DNA of 64,000 nt from contig CAVMBN010000159.1 of NCBI GenBank assembly GCA_963678705.1, positions 17,038-81,037 of the forward strand. Reading direction: 5' to 3'. Positions 35,906 to 48,123 of the stretch are shown in pieces; the first letter of the stretch is position 1, and each line of letters opens with the position of its first letter. Origin of the DNA: Panorpa germanica. Its lineage: Eukaryota > Arthropoda > Insecta > Mecoptera > Panorpidae. A model generated the notes under the pieces. It worked only from the letters and a program-made list of their open reading frames with translations, did not search any database and had not been told where the DNA came from. Position numbers and translations under genes: made by a program.

Positions 35906-37491
35906 CGAGGATTAAAAGTTAATGCGGCTGTAGGATAAAAGTCTGGAGACGATACCAAATATATTGCCAAAGAGATGAATGCATATATGCATAAGCTCTG
36001 GCAAGACAGATGGGACTTAATACAAAAAGAAAGACCTACGTATTGGTTTACAAGGACGTTAATATGGCATTGCAACACAAGTGGTTCCTATCTACTATGT
36101 GTGAGATCGGCTCCTGCTACTTTAGGTGAAAAAAGTGATTAAAAGTGAGAAAATAATTACGTAACAAAATTAAATAAATTATATGAATACTTTTTTAAAC
36201 GAAAAGTATTTAAGTTTGTTTTAAATTTGTGGTAATTTACCCTAAACAAAGTGTTTTTACAAAAGTTTGACAGTTGGAAACCAGTGTAAAAACGAATTTT
36301 TCATTACGCGTACACGCGGTGTTATAAACATAACCTCAAAATTGTAACTTTGATTTTTGATATAAGACATTAATAAGTGCGATAGACAAAAAAAGTGACA
36401 ATAATTAGGTTAGTGATAGTGCTAAAACATCAAGTGGTTAAGAAGTTCAAGAAATCTGTAGAGCTATATAAGGAGACCTCATATAAACACTACAGATATA
36501 CGGAAGACAAAAGGATGCCGCCCACTATCAAGTATGTCGATTAACATTAACTATAAATAATATTAAAACATAAGAATTAGTTTATATAAATGAGTGTTTT
36601 AAATAATAAAGAGAGTGTATTAATTATTATAAGTAATTAAGTGAACAATATATGCGGTTTTTTTGGAAATAGTGATTGATCGTTCATGAACATACAATGG
36701 TAACAAACAAATGGTAAGTAAGTAGGCATAAGTACAAGTAAGTACATGAGATATTTATAGAAATTCAGTGTGCCGTTGATAATGTCTGGTGGCCTAGTGT
36801 CCTTCAAAGAATTAGACCGGCAAAAACCTCTAGGTACGTCTACTGCGCTATGGAGAACTATTTTCATTGTCGAACATTAATTTTACAAACCGATTACCGT
36901 TCCATAAAAAGGCAACTATCTAAACGTTGTCCTTAGCGATCCGTAATGGGGCCTGAGCTCTGGAACATGATATTCGACGAGAACTGTGTTTCTCACTCGA
37001 AAGGTTGTGTAAACGTATGTTTTGCCAACGATAATATGATCCTTATCGGTGCAAATAGTACAGAACAACTAGAAAGCCGTTCTCGACCTGCTATAGATAA
37101 AATCTGTAGTTTCTTGAAGCTACAAAGCTACAAAACAAATACGGCGACAACGAATGATAAACTTGTAACACACCTTGCGCGTGTCACAAGGACGTAATGA
37201 AGCTTAAACTCGGCAACTATGCCGACACTATGCAAAAGGGCATTTATGGCAGTGGTTGTGTATTTTGCTTCGGCATGGTATTACAGGATTAATCTTTCAG
37301 ATCTTTTATGCAAAGAACTATGTTATTGACGATGCCGCGTTGTTGCAGAACTGTATCTACAGAAGTGGTGCAGGTGATATTGGGGACAATTTCTTTAAAT
37401 TTAAAAATCACTCATGCACCTACTTAAGTACAAATTACTCTAGAACTGAAAAAATCAAATTTTGATGATTTAAAATTAATGCGACAAATTT
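35906..37491 (+). repeat. Satellite unit 14
   Basis: Shares with unit 13 the TAG (here 36934) and a run of private variants over 35060-35400 / 36645-36980; a recent one-unit duplication or conversion. Confidence 0.9.
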
Positions 37492-39022
37492 TGAGGATTT
37501 AAAGATAATGCGGCTGTAGGATACAAGTCTGGGGACGATACCAAATATATTGCCAAAGTGATGAATGCATATATGCATAAGCTCTGGCAAGACAGATGGG
37601 ACTTAATACAAAAAGGAAGACCTACGTATTGGTTTACAAGGACGTTAATAATGCTTTGCAGCACAAGTCGTTCCTATCTACTATGTGTGTGATTGGCTCC
37701 TGCTACTTTAGGTGAAAAAAGTGATTAAAAGTGAAAAATTAATGATGGAAAAAAATTAAATAAATTATATGAATACTTTTTTAAACGAAAAGTATTTAAG
37801 TTTGTTTTAAATTTGTGTTAATTTACCCTAAACAAAGTGTTTTTACAAAAGTTTGACAGTTGGAAAATAGTGTTAAAAACGAATTTTTCATTACGCGTAC
37901 ACGCGGTCTTATAAACATAACCTTAAAATTGTAACTTTGATGTTTGATATAAGACATTAATAAGTGCGATAGACAAAAAAAGTGATAATAATTAGGTTAG
38001 TGTTAGTGCTAAAACATCAAGTGGTTAAGAAATTCAAGAAATCTGTAGAGCTATATAAGGAATACCTCATATAAACACTACAAATATACGGAAGACAAAA
38101 GGTTGCCGCCCACTATCAAGTAAGTCGATTAACATTAACTATAAATAATAATAAAACATAAGAATTATTTTATACAAATGCGTGTTTTAAATAATAAAGA
38201 GAGTGTATTAATTGTTATAAGTGATTAAGTGAACAATATATGCGGGTTTCTTGGAAATAGTGATTGATCGTTCATGAACATTCAATGGTAACAAACAAAT
38301 GGTAAGTAAGTAGGCATAAGTACAAGTATGTACATGAGATATTTATAGAAATTCAGTGTGCCTTTAATATTGTCTGGTGGCCAAGTGACCTTCAAAGAAT
38401 TAGACCGGCAAAAACCTCTAGGTACGTCTACTGCGCTATGGAGAACTATTTTTATTGTCGAACATTATTTTACAAACCGATTACCGTTCCATGAAAAGGC
38501 AACTATCTAAAGGTTGTCCCCAGCGATCCGTAATGGGGCCTGAGCTCTGGAACATAGTATTCGACGAGAACTGTGTTTCTCACTCGAAAGGTTGTGTAAA
38601 CGTATGTTTTGCAAACGATAATGTGATCCTTATCGGTGCAAATAGTACAAAACAACTAGAAAGCCGTTCTCGACCTGTTATAGATAAAATCTGTAGTTTC
38701 TTGAAGCTACAAAGCTACAAAACAAATACGGTAACAACGAATGATAAACTTGTAACATACCTTGCGCGTGTCACAAGAACGGAATAAAGCTTAAACTCGG
38801 CAACTATGCCGACACTATACAAGGGGGCATTTATGCCAATGGTTGTGTATTGTGCTCCGGCATGGTATTACAGGATCAACCTTCCAGATCTTTTATGCAA
38901 AGAACTATGTTATTGACGATGACGCGTTGTTGCAGAACTGTATCTACAGAAGTGGTGCAGGTGATATTGGGGACAATTCCTTTAGATTTAAATATCACTC
39001 ATGCACTTACTCAAGTAAAAAT
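37492..39022 (+). repeat. Satellite unit 15, truncated
   Basis: A 1-nt loss near 38467 shifts the RT frame. The unit is cut off at the right end of the array. Confidence 0.9.
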
Positions 39023-39094
39023 TCAACAATCGAAAGAAAATTAATTTAAATTAGTTTAATTAAAAAAACATAGATAATTAGTTTATTAATTATA

Positions 39095-39128
<34 letters not shown>

Positions 39129-39130
39129 CT

Positions 39131-39167
<37 letters not shown>

Positions 39168-39188
39168 TTAGAGGTATTATACCTCCCG
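39023..39188. repeat. Tail of flank repeat and (TA)n tract
   Basis: TTAGTTTAATTAAAAAAACATAGATAATTAG at 39050 matches 46870, 47865 and 56155. A (TA)n run follows to about 39167, and then TTTAGAGGTATTATA, which is nearly the sequence found after the LINE at 45207. Confidence 0.8.
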
Positions 39189-41272
39189 TGGACATGAATA
39201 CTGATAAAGATTTAAATACTACGGGACAAGGGGTCGGATCCCTAGAACCGGCACTTGAGGGGGTGGTTAAGCAGGCTTCCCTTGGTTCGTCATCAAGCAA
39301 CTGCGGTACGCATACGGTGATAAACCAGGCCGAGGCGTATGAAGCAGGTACTGGGAATAGCGGAATGCAAGCGTTTCAGAGAAGCGCGAAATTATTTAGA
39401 TCTTCAATAAGGAGACATTCGGCAACGGACCTTCCTTATGGGACAGGAAGAGCCGTTGAGGAAAAAAGAGAAACTGAGGAGAATACAAAAAAAAAGAGGA
39501 GAATAGAAGATATAGCACAGGACTGGAAAAAAAAAGAAAGCAAGAGCACTTGGAAATCTAATAAACATAATACAAAAGGAAGCCAGCAAACTCGAACAGA
39601 TAGTTAAAAAGAAATTTAATACAAAACGGGAAATAAAAGAGATATCAGCTAGACTGAACCAGTACGTAGGCAGACTGAAACCAGACAATATCCAGAACAA
39701 AATCAGCAGCCTGATGGTGAAGGTATCCCCTGCTGAGACACAAACTCAGGTCGGCATTGAAACAAGTGGGACAAAAATGGTGGACTCCATCTGTGGCAAC
39801 ATTGCAAAGATGGCAGAACCAGGCAAAAAAAGCCAAAATAGGGAAGTGGAAACACAAACGGACTTCACAACAGTATGCAAATGCGCCTAGCTTAGAGTAG
39901 AGAATATTGAAACTAGACCAGGTGAATACAAGGGAAGTAAAAACGAACGAACTTCTTGCATTAACCCAAAGTGAATGGATGGAAACAAATTTTAAAACCA
40001 CTAAGATGGCAAGAGGCGGAATTCTTCAGATGTCCAAAGACAAGGATATGATCCTGGTAATTTATTTGGAGGTAGACGAGAATAACCCTCTTGTAAGGCG
40101 AGTAGGAGCAAGGGTACCGCAGATAGAGGAAAGAGTTAAGAGAAAGTCGGTACAACTAGGCGAAGTTGTGTGCATGAGGAATAGCAACGCAATAATAGAC
40201 GAGAGTGGAGACAAGGAAATGGATATAAGCTACACATATCTGGCGGGGTTGACAGGAGAAGTGATTGGAAAAGAAAACATCAGTGATATGGTCATGCTAC
40301 TGGTAAAAATTAAAACCATCTCGGCAAGGGAATTAAGAAAGAAACTTGTATTTGTCTGCTTAAATGATGGACTGTAGTTCCTTTACAGAAAAATAGTAGA
40401 GATGATGCTCAAAGAAGAGGGGTTTATATATTTTAATATACACCAGAACCGAGAAGCAAAAAGTGCAGGGGGGAAACCGACAAGCATTACAAAAGGCAGC
40501 AAGAAACGGACACAAAAACAGCAAGGAAACCCTTGTTGTTAAACCGCGGGAAGCCGGAAAAACATATGTGGATATAGTCAAGAAGCTGAAGAAAAATATC
40601 GACATAGATAAACTGGACGTGGAAATAAAAAGCATAACGAAAACAAAGGAAGGATACGTAAAACTAAGTCTAGTAGGTGGACAAAGAGGAAACGCAGAGT
40701 CATTAATGAAAGCTGTGCACGAAAAAATAAAAAATTTAGTGGAAGCTGAACTAGTACATAAACAACGAAGTATTGTAATCATCGACATAGATAAAGCCAC
40801 TAACGAGGAGGAAGTAGTGGACTCTATAGAAATGGAACTAAATGATTCAAAAGGTGGGAAGAAAGACATTACCATTACTATGTCACAAAAGGCTAACAGT
40901 ACGGGACTAAGATACGAAAACATAAAGCTACCAGTCGAGGGTGCGCTTAAGCTGGCAAGCAAAACGCAAAAGAATTAGAATAGGATGGATGAGATGCAGG
41001 GTAATAGAATGATTAGCCCAAGTTAGATGTTTTAAATGGCAGAACTTTGGACATTTCGCGAGCTCATGTAACAACAAGGAAGATACGAGCGATAAATGCC
41101 TGAGGTGCGGAAAAAAAGGACACAAGGCCAAAGAATGTGCAAACAAAGTGTATTGCTGGGCCTGCAAAATAAAAGGACATAGTGCGAGAGATATGATTTG
41201 TCCTAAATACAGAAAGCTATTGGGAAAATTGCGAAGAACCAGGATTGATCCAGACAAACCAAATGGGGATTA
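39189..41272 (+). pseudogene. R1-like LINE ORF1 (gag-like), broken, copy A
   Basis: The initiator reads GTG where copy B has ATG. The first part (to 39607) is Ser/Gly-rich and then basic. A second block (39907-40377) contains MARGGILQMSKDKDMILVIY. A third (40463-40978) contains KTYVDIVKKLK and IVIIDIDKATNEEEV. The zinc knuckles near 41030-41190 read C-F-K-W (second Cys lost), C-x2-C-x4-H-x4-C, and C-x2-C-x4-H-x5-C. Frameshifts near 39610, 40440 and 40975 and stops at 40375 and about 41010 kill it. Its role would be RNA binding in the retrotransposition particle. Confidence 0.8.
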
Positions 41273-43061
41273 AAATGATGCAAGTTAATGTAGACCGGGT
41301 AGTAGCAGTGTTCGACTTAGTACATAGTACCTGCTTCAATAAAAACATAGATGTTGCTATAGTAGCTGAACCCAACAAGAAACAAGCTAGTAGAGGTTTC
41401 TGGTTTAAAGACCTAAATATCGACGCAGCAATTAAAATATTCATTAAAAAAGTTAATGTTCTTAAATGCGACACTAGGCAGAAAGTCTTCGTATGGGTAG
41501 AATTAGAGGAATTTGTAATATACTCGTGCTACGCATCACCCAATATACCAGAGCAAGAATTTGTAAAGTACCTCCAGCGCCTGGGGGAAAACATTAGGAG
41601 GCAAGGCAAAGAGGTGATCATAGCAGGCGCCTTAAATGCGAAGTCTCTAACATGGGGCTCTACCGTCGCTCTAAACTCGCTGACAAGATAATGGGGTGGA
41701 AGGTATCAAACGAAGAAAATCTCAGCTATCATTGCAACTTATACTTTGAAGTAAAGCTGGGGAACACTGAGAGAAAACAAACGATGATAATAAAGTAGAG
41801 AGTACAGAAGAAAAGATTGCCCGTCTTCGCTGCGAACCTGGAAGAGGAACTTGGAAGAGTTCCAATAATAAATGCAAACACCTGCATAGAAATGATTAGG
41901 AGAGCGGCAGATCAGACGTTTACAAAAAATAGTCCGGGAGGTAAACGAAGCCCAGTCTACTAATGAAACAACAAAGTGGCGCTTCTCAGAAAGGAATGTC
42001 TCACAGCGAGAAGGAAGTTAACCAGAGGAATAAAAAGTAAAGTCTGCAAAAAGGAAGAAAAGGAAAGCCTAAGGAACACCTACAGGGAAACGAGGAAGGC
42101 GCTTAAAAATGAAATCATCGCAGCAAAGCAAGAGTCATGGAAACAAATCTGTAAAGAAGTTGACCAAGACATCTGGAAAATGGCATACAAAATAGTGTGC
42201 AAAAAGTTCAGTACAATGCCACAGATTAAGTTTTTGAAAGAAAAGCTAAAAGCAGTCGTTAGCGAATTATTTCCAACACGCAGGGAGAGACATTGGGCAG
42301 AGGAAAGTCCCAAAATAAGTGCTATTCCGTATTTTTCGAAAGAGGAGCTCGGTACAGCAGTAGAACGTATGAAAAGTGGAAAGTCTGCAGGACCGGACCA
42401 AATCCTACCAGAGCTAATCAAAGCGGCGATTACCAAAGTTCCGAATATGTTCCTCTAGGTGGTAAATGATCAACTGGAAGAAAGGGTTTTCCCCAAAGTA
42501 TGGAAAACTGCAAAGCTAGTACTCATACAAAAACCCAAAAAACCAGGAGATGTGGAAGAGAAGTACAGACCGATATGCCTCTTAGACTATATGGGGAAAC
42601 TACTCGAACAGCTAATAGCGAAAAGACTGAATAAGGAAGTCGACAACAAACTGTCGGAAAACCAATTCGGTTTCAGAAAAAAGAAGTCCACCATTGACGC
42701 AATGAAGAAAGTAAAGGAGGTGGTACAAAACATTAAAAAAAGGGCCCATCGAAATAGGAAATACGCTGTGCTGGTCACACTTGACATTAGAAACGCTTTT
42801 AACACTGCGCCATGGGAAGGCATCAGGGAAGCGCTAGAGCAACTCAATGTCAGTAAGTACCTTACAAAAATAATAGGCAGCTATCTAAAGGACCGATCTA
42901 TAATAGTAGATGAAGAACAGATGAGGGTGACATGTGGAGTACCACAGGGCTCAGTGCTAGGACCACTACTGTGGAACATCTTGTACGACGATGTACTGAA
43001 GACAAGACTACCAGAGGGTGCAACAGTACTCGGATTTGCGGATGATACAGCGCTCATAGTA

Positions 43062-43970
43062 CAGAGTGTCCAGAAAGGGTATCGGGTATTTGTAAGTTCA
43101 ATGAAACAAAAATTATTTGTATGCAATAAAAAAGTTTATTGTTTATTATTAGCATATGAATTGGAGAATTATTTGGAAAAGATGACGTTATCCAAATGAT
43201 GACCGTTACGTTGCTGGCACTCTTCTAAACGGAAACGAAGATTGGCGATAACACGTTGACACACATAGCTATCGATATTGCTGCCATTTCTGACCTGATG
43301 TTTTGCTTTAACTGGGTTAGATTCGTCGGATTGTTTTGATAAACCTTACTTTTAAGGTATCCCCATGCAAAATAGTCAAGCGGGCTAAGGTCGGGGCTTC
43401 TGGGAGGCCAGTTGTTGTTACCCCTTCGCGAAATGACTTTATTAGGGAATAACTCGTTAACAACTTCCATTGAGTTATTTGAGGTATGGCAAGTGGCCCC
43501 ATCTTGTGGTTCCACCACGTTCTTGAGTTGAAACCTGCAAACTCCTGCAGTGTAAAGACGATTTTTTGATGTTCAACGCTTGGCTTCGCTTTCGGATGGA
43601 TACAGACGGATTTTGACGAACCGACGCCTTAACTTCTTCAATTGTTTTTTCATCGCGAACTGAACGAGGACGACTAGAGTTTTGAATTTTAACTGTCGCA
43701 CCTGTATTCTCGAACATCCTGATCCATTTCCTAATGCTATCGTCACTTCCGTCAATTCCGCACGATAGAGACGTTGAGCAGTCACTATTGAATCACCATT
43801 ACGATAATACGCTCGTACGTAAAATGCGCGATGCATCCCCGAGTACTGTTCCATCGTGACTAAAACTCCACAGAATGGCGGACGCCACGAACCCCTCCCC
43901 GCACCCTTTAGACGCCACGTTTCTAATATGGCGCGAAAACAAATACCCGATACCCTTTCTGGACACCCTG
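43062..43970 (-). mobile_element. Tc1/mariner-type element, internally deleted, copy in LINE A
   Basis: The element is 909 bp with terminal inverted repeats of about 32 bp that start CAGGGTGTCCAGAAAGGGTA (left copy CAGAGTG...), and TA on both sides (43060-43061, 43971-43972), the target duplication of this superfamily. On the minus strand the N-terminus reads MEQYSGMHRAF (DUF4817-like), a second helix-turn-helix block follows (VRQNPSVSIRKRSQALNI), and then the frame jumps to the C-terminal catalytic half. It is inserted just after the RT catalytic motif of the LINE. Confidence 0.92.
43225..43854 (-). pseudogene. Mariner-type transposase remnant, copy A
   Basis: Three frames on the minus strand together cover the start and end of a transposase. 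The DNA-binding part runs from MEQYSG (43854) through SVRDEKTIEEV. The C-terminal part (43518-43225) has QDGATCHTS, with the second catalytic Asp, and NWPPRSPDLSPLDYFAWGYLKSKVY, with the third acidic position. The middle of the protein, with the first catalytic Asp, is missing, and a frameshift lies near 43700. It could at most be mobilised in trans. Confidence 0.85.
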
Positions 43971-45147
43971 TAGAAGCAAAGACTGAAGAAATACTCATAC
44001 GAATCTAGCACTAAACAGAATAGAGCAGACGATTGCTAGGAAACAGCTGCAGCTAGCGGCGGAAAAAACGGAGGCTATTGTATTATATGGGGGTAGAAAG
44101 ATGAGAGAGATCACAGTCGAGGTGGGCGGGATGAGCATCAAAACCAAAGAGAGCCTCAAATATCTGGGAGTACACATTATTAGAAACAATGACATATGGT
44201 AGCACGTCACCGAAACGCTGCGCGAAAAGCTGAGCAAACAATAATGGCACTTAGCAGGTTAATGCTAAATCTAATTGGACCTAAAGCCAGCAAAAGGAGG
44301 ATCTTAGGGGCGGTGGTCCACTCAATAATGTTGTACGCGGCACCAATATGGGGAAATATAATGGACAAAAAGAAGTACAGGAACATCCTAAGTGAAGTGC
44401 ACAGAAGGCTGGCAATTCGGGTGGGCAGCGCCTATAGAACTATTTCGGCGGAGGCCGATTCAGGTGATAACCGGGATAGAACCTCTAGAGCTAATGGTAG
44501 CAGAACAAGGAAAAACCTTCTCAGAAGGAGAGGCCCAAAGAAAACAGGCAAAAAAGCAAACGGTGAACAAGTGGCAAGAAGAGTGGAAAAAAGACAACGG
44601 ACAGGCAAAATGGATTAAAAAACTTATCAAAAACGTGAAAAAGTGGAATAACCGGAAGCATGAGGAAGTAGACTACTACATCACCCAACTTCCAGGAGGG
44701 CATGGCTGTTATGGAGCCTATCTAAATAGATTCCACATAAGGGATACCGCAGAATGCTGGTATTGCGGTGATTCGGATACACCCGAACATACGTTCTTTA
44801 AGTGTAAGCAATGGACAATGGAAAGAGAACGGGCGCAGCGCATCACTCAAGCGACTCTTACAGTGGACAATATTGTAGACGTAATGCTGTCCAACGAAGA
44901 ACACTGGAATGCCATCCGCGACTTTGCTACATCAGTAATAAAGAAAAAGGAAGCAGCAGTGAACACAAAATAGAGTAAGAACAAGACCCAGTTTGAAGTA
45001 ATGCTATGCGGTCCCAGACTGTGGTCTAGAAGAAGAGAGGGGGAGTTTTAGTTGGTAGGCGCCTTCACTAGAGAGTGAACTTAACACTTTCTGCAAAGGG
45101 ACTGCAGGAGTAAGTCTTGTGAAAGATTTCTCCTCCTCACCACAAAA

Positions 45148-45157
<10 letters not shown>

Positions 45158-45206
<49 letters not shown>
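45158..45206. repeat. (TA)n tract after LINE A
   Basis: Nearly pure TA dinucleotide run following the poly(A) of the LINE, with one TG interruption. Confidence 0.9.
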
Positions 45207-45207
<1 letters not shown>

Positions 45208-46937
45208 TTAAAGGTATTATATAAACGGCAACCGTAGGTTACTCATCTTATTCAACTAAAGAGTATATCGACGAGTTTTAGATGTCTGCATATTATTTTG
45301 GTTTTTGTGCAGCAGCAAGTTTCACAAATTCCTGCACTGATGTGGTAGTGTTTCTGGATTTATGGAAAAGTTTATACATTTTTCTTTTATATCACTGCTT
45401 TAAACTCTTCATACACAAATGGAAAAATATCTGCAACGTGGTGATGATTTTGGTAGCATTTCAATTACAATATCATGTATTATTGGGATATTTTAAATTT
45501 TGTTGCCCATATAATTACCTTTCTACAATAAGTTTGTGTATTTCAACTGCAGAATTTTTACGAAAACGTGTTTAGGCATTAGCAAACAAATTTTAACAAA
45601 ACAAAAAAAATTTCGTCCACAAATTATGCCATTTGATCTTGGCATATTTGAATTAATTTATTGGCAAACATTTCTATATTTAAGGCAGAATATACGAAAT
45701 CCTTTTAGAAATAACATTGACATATTTCTGTAGTACAAAATAATTCGCCCTACTTGATTTGGTTTTTCATTCTGCTTACAAAACCTACGCAGTCTTCTTC
45801 TTCACAATTTGTATTTATTCTATAAATACTTTAAAAAAATATTGTTGACAATTAGGATCATAGGTCGTAAACATTTTTTTTTTTTTAAATTTATAGTTTC
45901 CAAATAAATTTTTTAGTAACTAATTGTTAGTACCACTTCTATTATTTACAGGTTGTAATAATATGTATAATATATATACATACATTATTTATTGTTAACC
46001 TCTATTATTTATAAGTTCCAAAAATTTAGTTATTACATTTTTTTTTAACGTCTACTTAAAGAGGTTACAAATAAATTTATAAATTATAAGACGAAACCTC
46101 TAATATATAAAGGTGCCTTTAAAATACTATATGTTGTAACCTCTATTTATTTACAGTACTTCTATTAATTAGGATGTTGCAATAAAATGTATACACCATT
46201 TCTTCTAACCTCTTTTATTTAAAGGTTCTATAGAATTGCTCTACCTCTCTACCCCAATGACTTTTAAACAAAATTAAACCACTGGATTATATAAAGGACA
46301 GTCTCTATTATACACTAATAAAATTTCAACTTTCTATGTCTCACCTGTTAACACGTCAATTAAACAGAAAACAAACATTTTCTCTTAAACGGAGAGATTT
46401 TTATATTCAATTAATTCAACGTTGCTACCGTATGTCCAATGACCTTTTACCAAAAATAAATGAGTGGATTATATAGAGAATATATTCTAATACCTACATT
46501 TTAAATTTCAATAATCTTTTTATTATGGTTCATGAGAAAACAACATTGCCTTTTTCAATAATTAAATATACCCTTGTTTGTTACCCTGATACAATAACAT
46601 GATATTTTATTGTAGTAGTTATAGTTTGTTGCACTTTAGGTAGTTCAAATGACAACAGGCGCAGGCGGTCGTTGTAAATCTTCGATTAAACATACCCGTG
46701 TATGTCACACTGATACTTTCGTGATATTTCAGGTGAATTCTTATTAATTTGCAGAAAAATTTATGGTATTTTATTTAAAAAATTTAAACGCATAATATAA
46801 TAAAATTCAACAACGTTGATTCTGAGTTGTATCCATTTATTTATAAAAAGAAGAAGAATAATTTTAATTAGTTTAATTAAAAAAACATAGATTATTAGTT
46901 AATAAATTATATTTATTAAATTTTTTTAAAATATATT

Positions 46938-46944
<7 letters not shown>
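45207..46944. repeat. Flank repeat, copy i
   Basis: AT-rich block repeated after LINE B (54327-56220) and in part at 46985-47925. It contains a 97-codon hydrophobic frame (45282-45575) that I do not believe is a gene, a series of ACCTCTATTATATAAAGGT-like motifs (45930-46320), and the hairpin CATAC-CCGT-GTATG near 46691. Copy i lacks about 170 bp (TTTTGGACTACCGGCACAAC and following) that copies ii and iii have. No transposase or terminal repeats recognised. Confidence 0.8.
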
Positions 46945-46987
<43 letters not shown>

Positions 46988-47919
46988 TACATAATTCGCC
47001 CTACTTGATTTGGTTTTTCATACTGCTAACAAAACCTACGCAGTCTTCTTCTTCACAATTTGTATTTATTCTATAAATACTTTAAAGAAATATTGTTGAC
47101 AATTAAGATCGTAAGGTCGTAAACATTTTTTTTTTTTTAAATTTATAATTTCCAAATAAATTTTTTATTAACTAATTGTTAGTACCACCTCTACTATTTA
47201 CAGGTTGTAATAATATGTATAATATATATACAAATATTATTTATTGTTAACCTCTATTATTTATAAGTTCCAAAAATTTAGTTATTACAATTTTTTTTAA
47301 CCTCTACTTAAAGAGGTTACAAATAAATTTATAAATTAAAAGATGAAACCTCTATTATATAAAGGTTCCTTTAAAATACTATATGTTGTAACCTCTATTT
47401 ATTTAGAGTACTTCTATTAATTAGGATATTTTATTTTAGTAGGTATTGTTTGTTGCACTTTAGTTAGTTCAAATGACAACAGGCGCAGGCGGTCGTTGAA
47501 AATCTTCGTTTAAACATACCCGTGTATGTTACACTGATACTTTCATGATATTTCAGGTGAATTCTTATTAATTTGTTAAAAAATTTATAGTATTTTATTT
47601 AAAAAATTCAAACGCATTCTATAATAAAATTCAACAACGTTAATTCTAAGTTGTATCCAATGCATTTATATTTTGGACTACCGGCACAACGTACACAAAA
47701 AAAAAATGCATTTAACTTAGAACAAAGTTTACTTACACCCTAGTCTTTTGTTGGTAAAATAAATTACATTGAGAGTTGCAGGGGATTACAGCTTGCACCC
47801 ACCTTGTAGGTATGCAAGACACCTAGCACTATTTATTTATAAGAAGAAGAAGAATAATAATAATTAGTTTAATTAAAAAAACATAGATAATTAGTTTATA
47901 AATTATATTTATTTATTTA

Positions 47920-47967
<48 letters not shown>

Positions 47968-47995
47968 CTATATATATATATATATATATATATCT
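46945..47995. repeat. Flank repeat, partial copy ii, with (TA)n at both ends
   Basis: Begins after a (TA)n tract at about 46985 with ATAATTCGCCCTACTTGATT, which is position 45740 of copy i, so the first 530 bp are missing. Another (TA)n tract at 47928-47995 leads directly into the 5' end of LINE B. Confidence 0.8.
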
Positions 47996-48123
47996 TGGGG
48001 GGGACCCTGTAGTCCTAACCAAGCACGTCCCCAGGTGGCGAGTAAGGGAATGCTCTAACCGTCTTGATGGCGGGCTAGAGGGAAATAAAAAAACTTCCGC
48101 GGACCAACAGGATTACAAGAACA

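Larger units (their letters stand above)
31940..39022 (+). repeat. 1.59-kb satellite array, second half of unit 11 to unit 15
   Basis: The array resumes in phase after the LINE and ends abruptly at about 39022, some 57 bp before the end of a full unit, at a junction with AT-rich DNA that resembles the tail of the flank repeat found at 46850, 47840 and 56140. Confidence 0.95.
41275..44973 (+). pseudogene. R1-like LINE ORF2 (endonuclease-RT), broken, copy A
   Basis: It starts at ATGATGCAAGTTAATG. The endonuclease begins MMQVNVDR and has VIIAGALNAKS where active relatives have GDFN; about 125 bp near its C-terminal half is deleted. Stops at about 41797 (TAG), 41959-41964 (TAA TGA) and 42456 (TAG) are shared with copy B. 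The RT is open at 42459-43060 with VTLDIRNAFNTAPW (motif A), GVPQGSVLGPLLWN (motif B) and FADDTALIV (motif C), where the mariner begins. After it, KYLGVHI, then AYRTIS and, in a shifted frame to 44973, C-x2-C...H-x4-C (CWYCGDSDTPEHTFFKC) complete the C-terminal domain. Confidence 0.83.
39189..45157 (+). mobile_element. R1-like LINE, copy A
   Basis: Homology to copy B (47996-54278) starts exactly at TGGACATGAA, the second base of the ORF1 start codon; the 5' leader is missing. The element has a gag-like ORF1 with zinc knuckles, an ORF2 with endonuclease and RT but no RNase H seen, a 3' region with GGTAGGCGCC, and a poly(A) running into (TA)n. A mariner element interrupts the RT. A deletion of about 125 bp near 41667 is private to this copy. 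It shares many lesions with copy B, so the two arose by duplication and not by separate retrotransposition. Confidence 0.85.

Noticed and set aside
11874-38787. Treating the open 116-codon frames of the satellite as active genes
   Set aside because: The first catalytic Asp of the RT is Asn in all units and only part of the enzyme is present.
45282-45575. 97-codon hydrophobic frame, repeated at 54398-54691
   Set aside because: Its conservation is explained by the recent segmental duplication; no similarity recognised and composition is that of AT-rich DNA.
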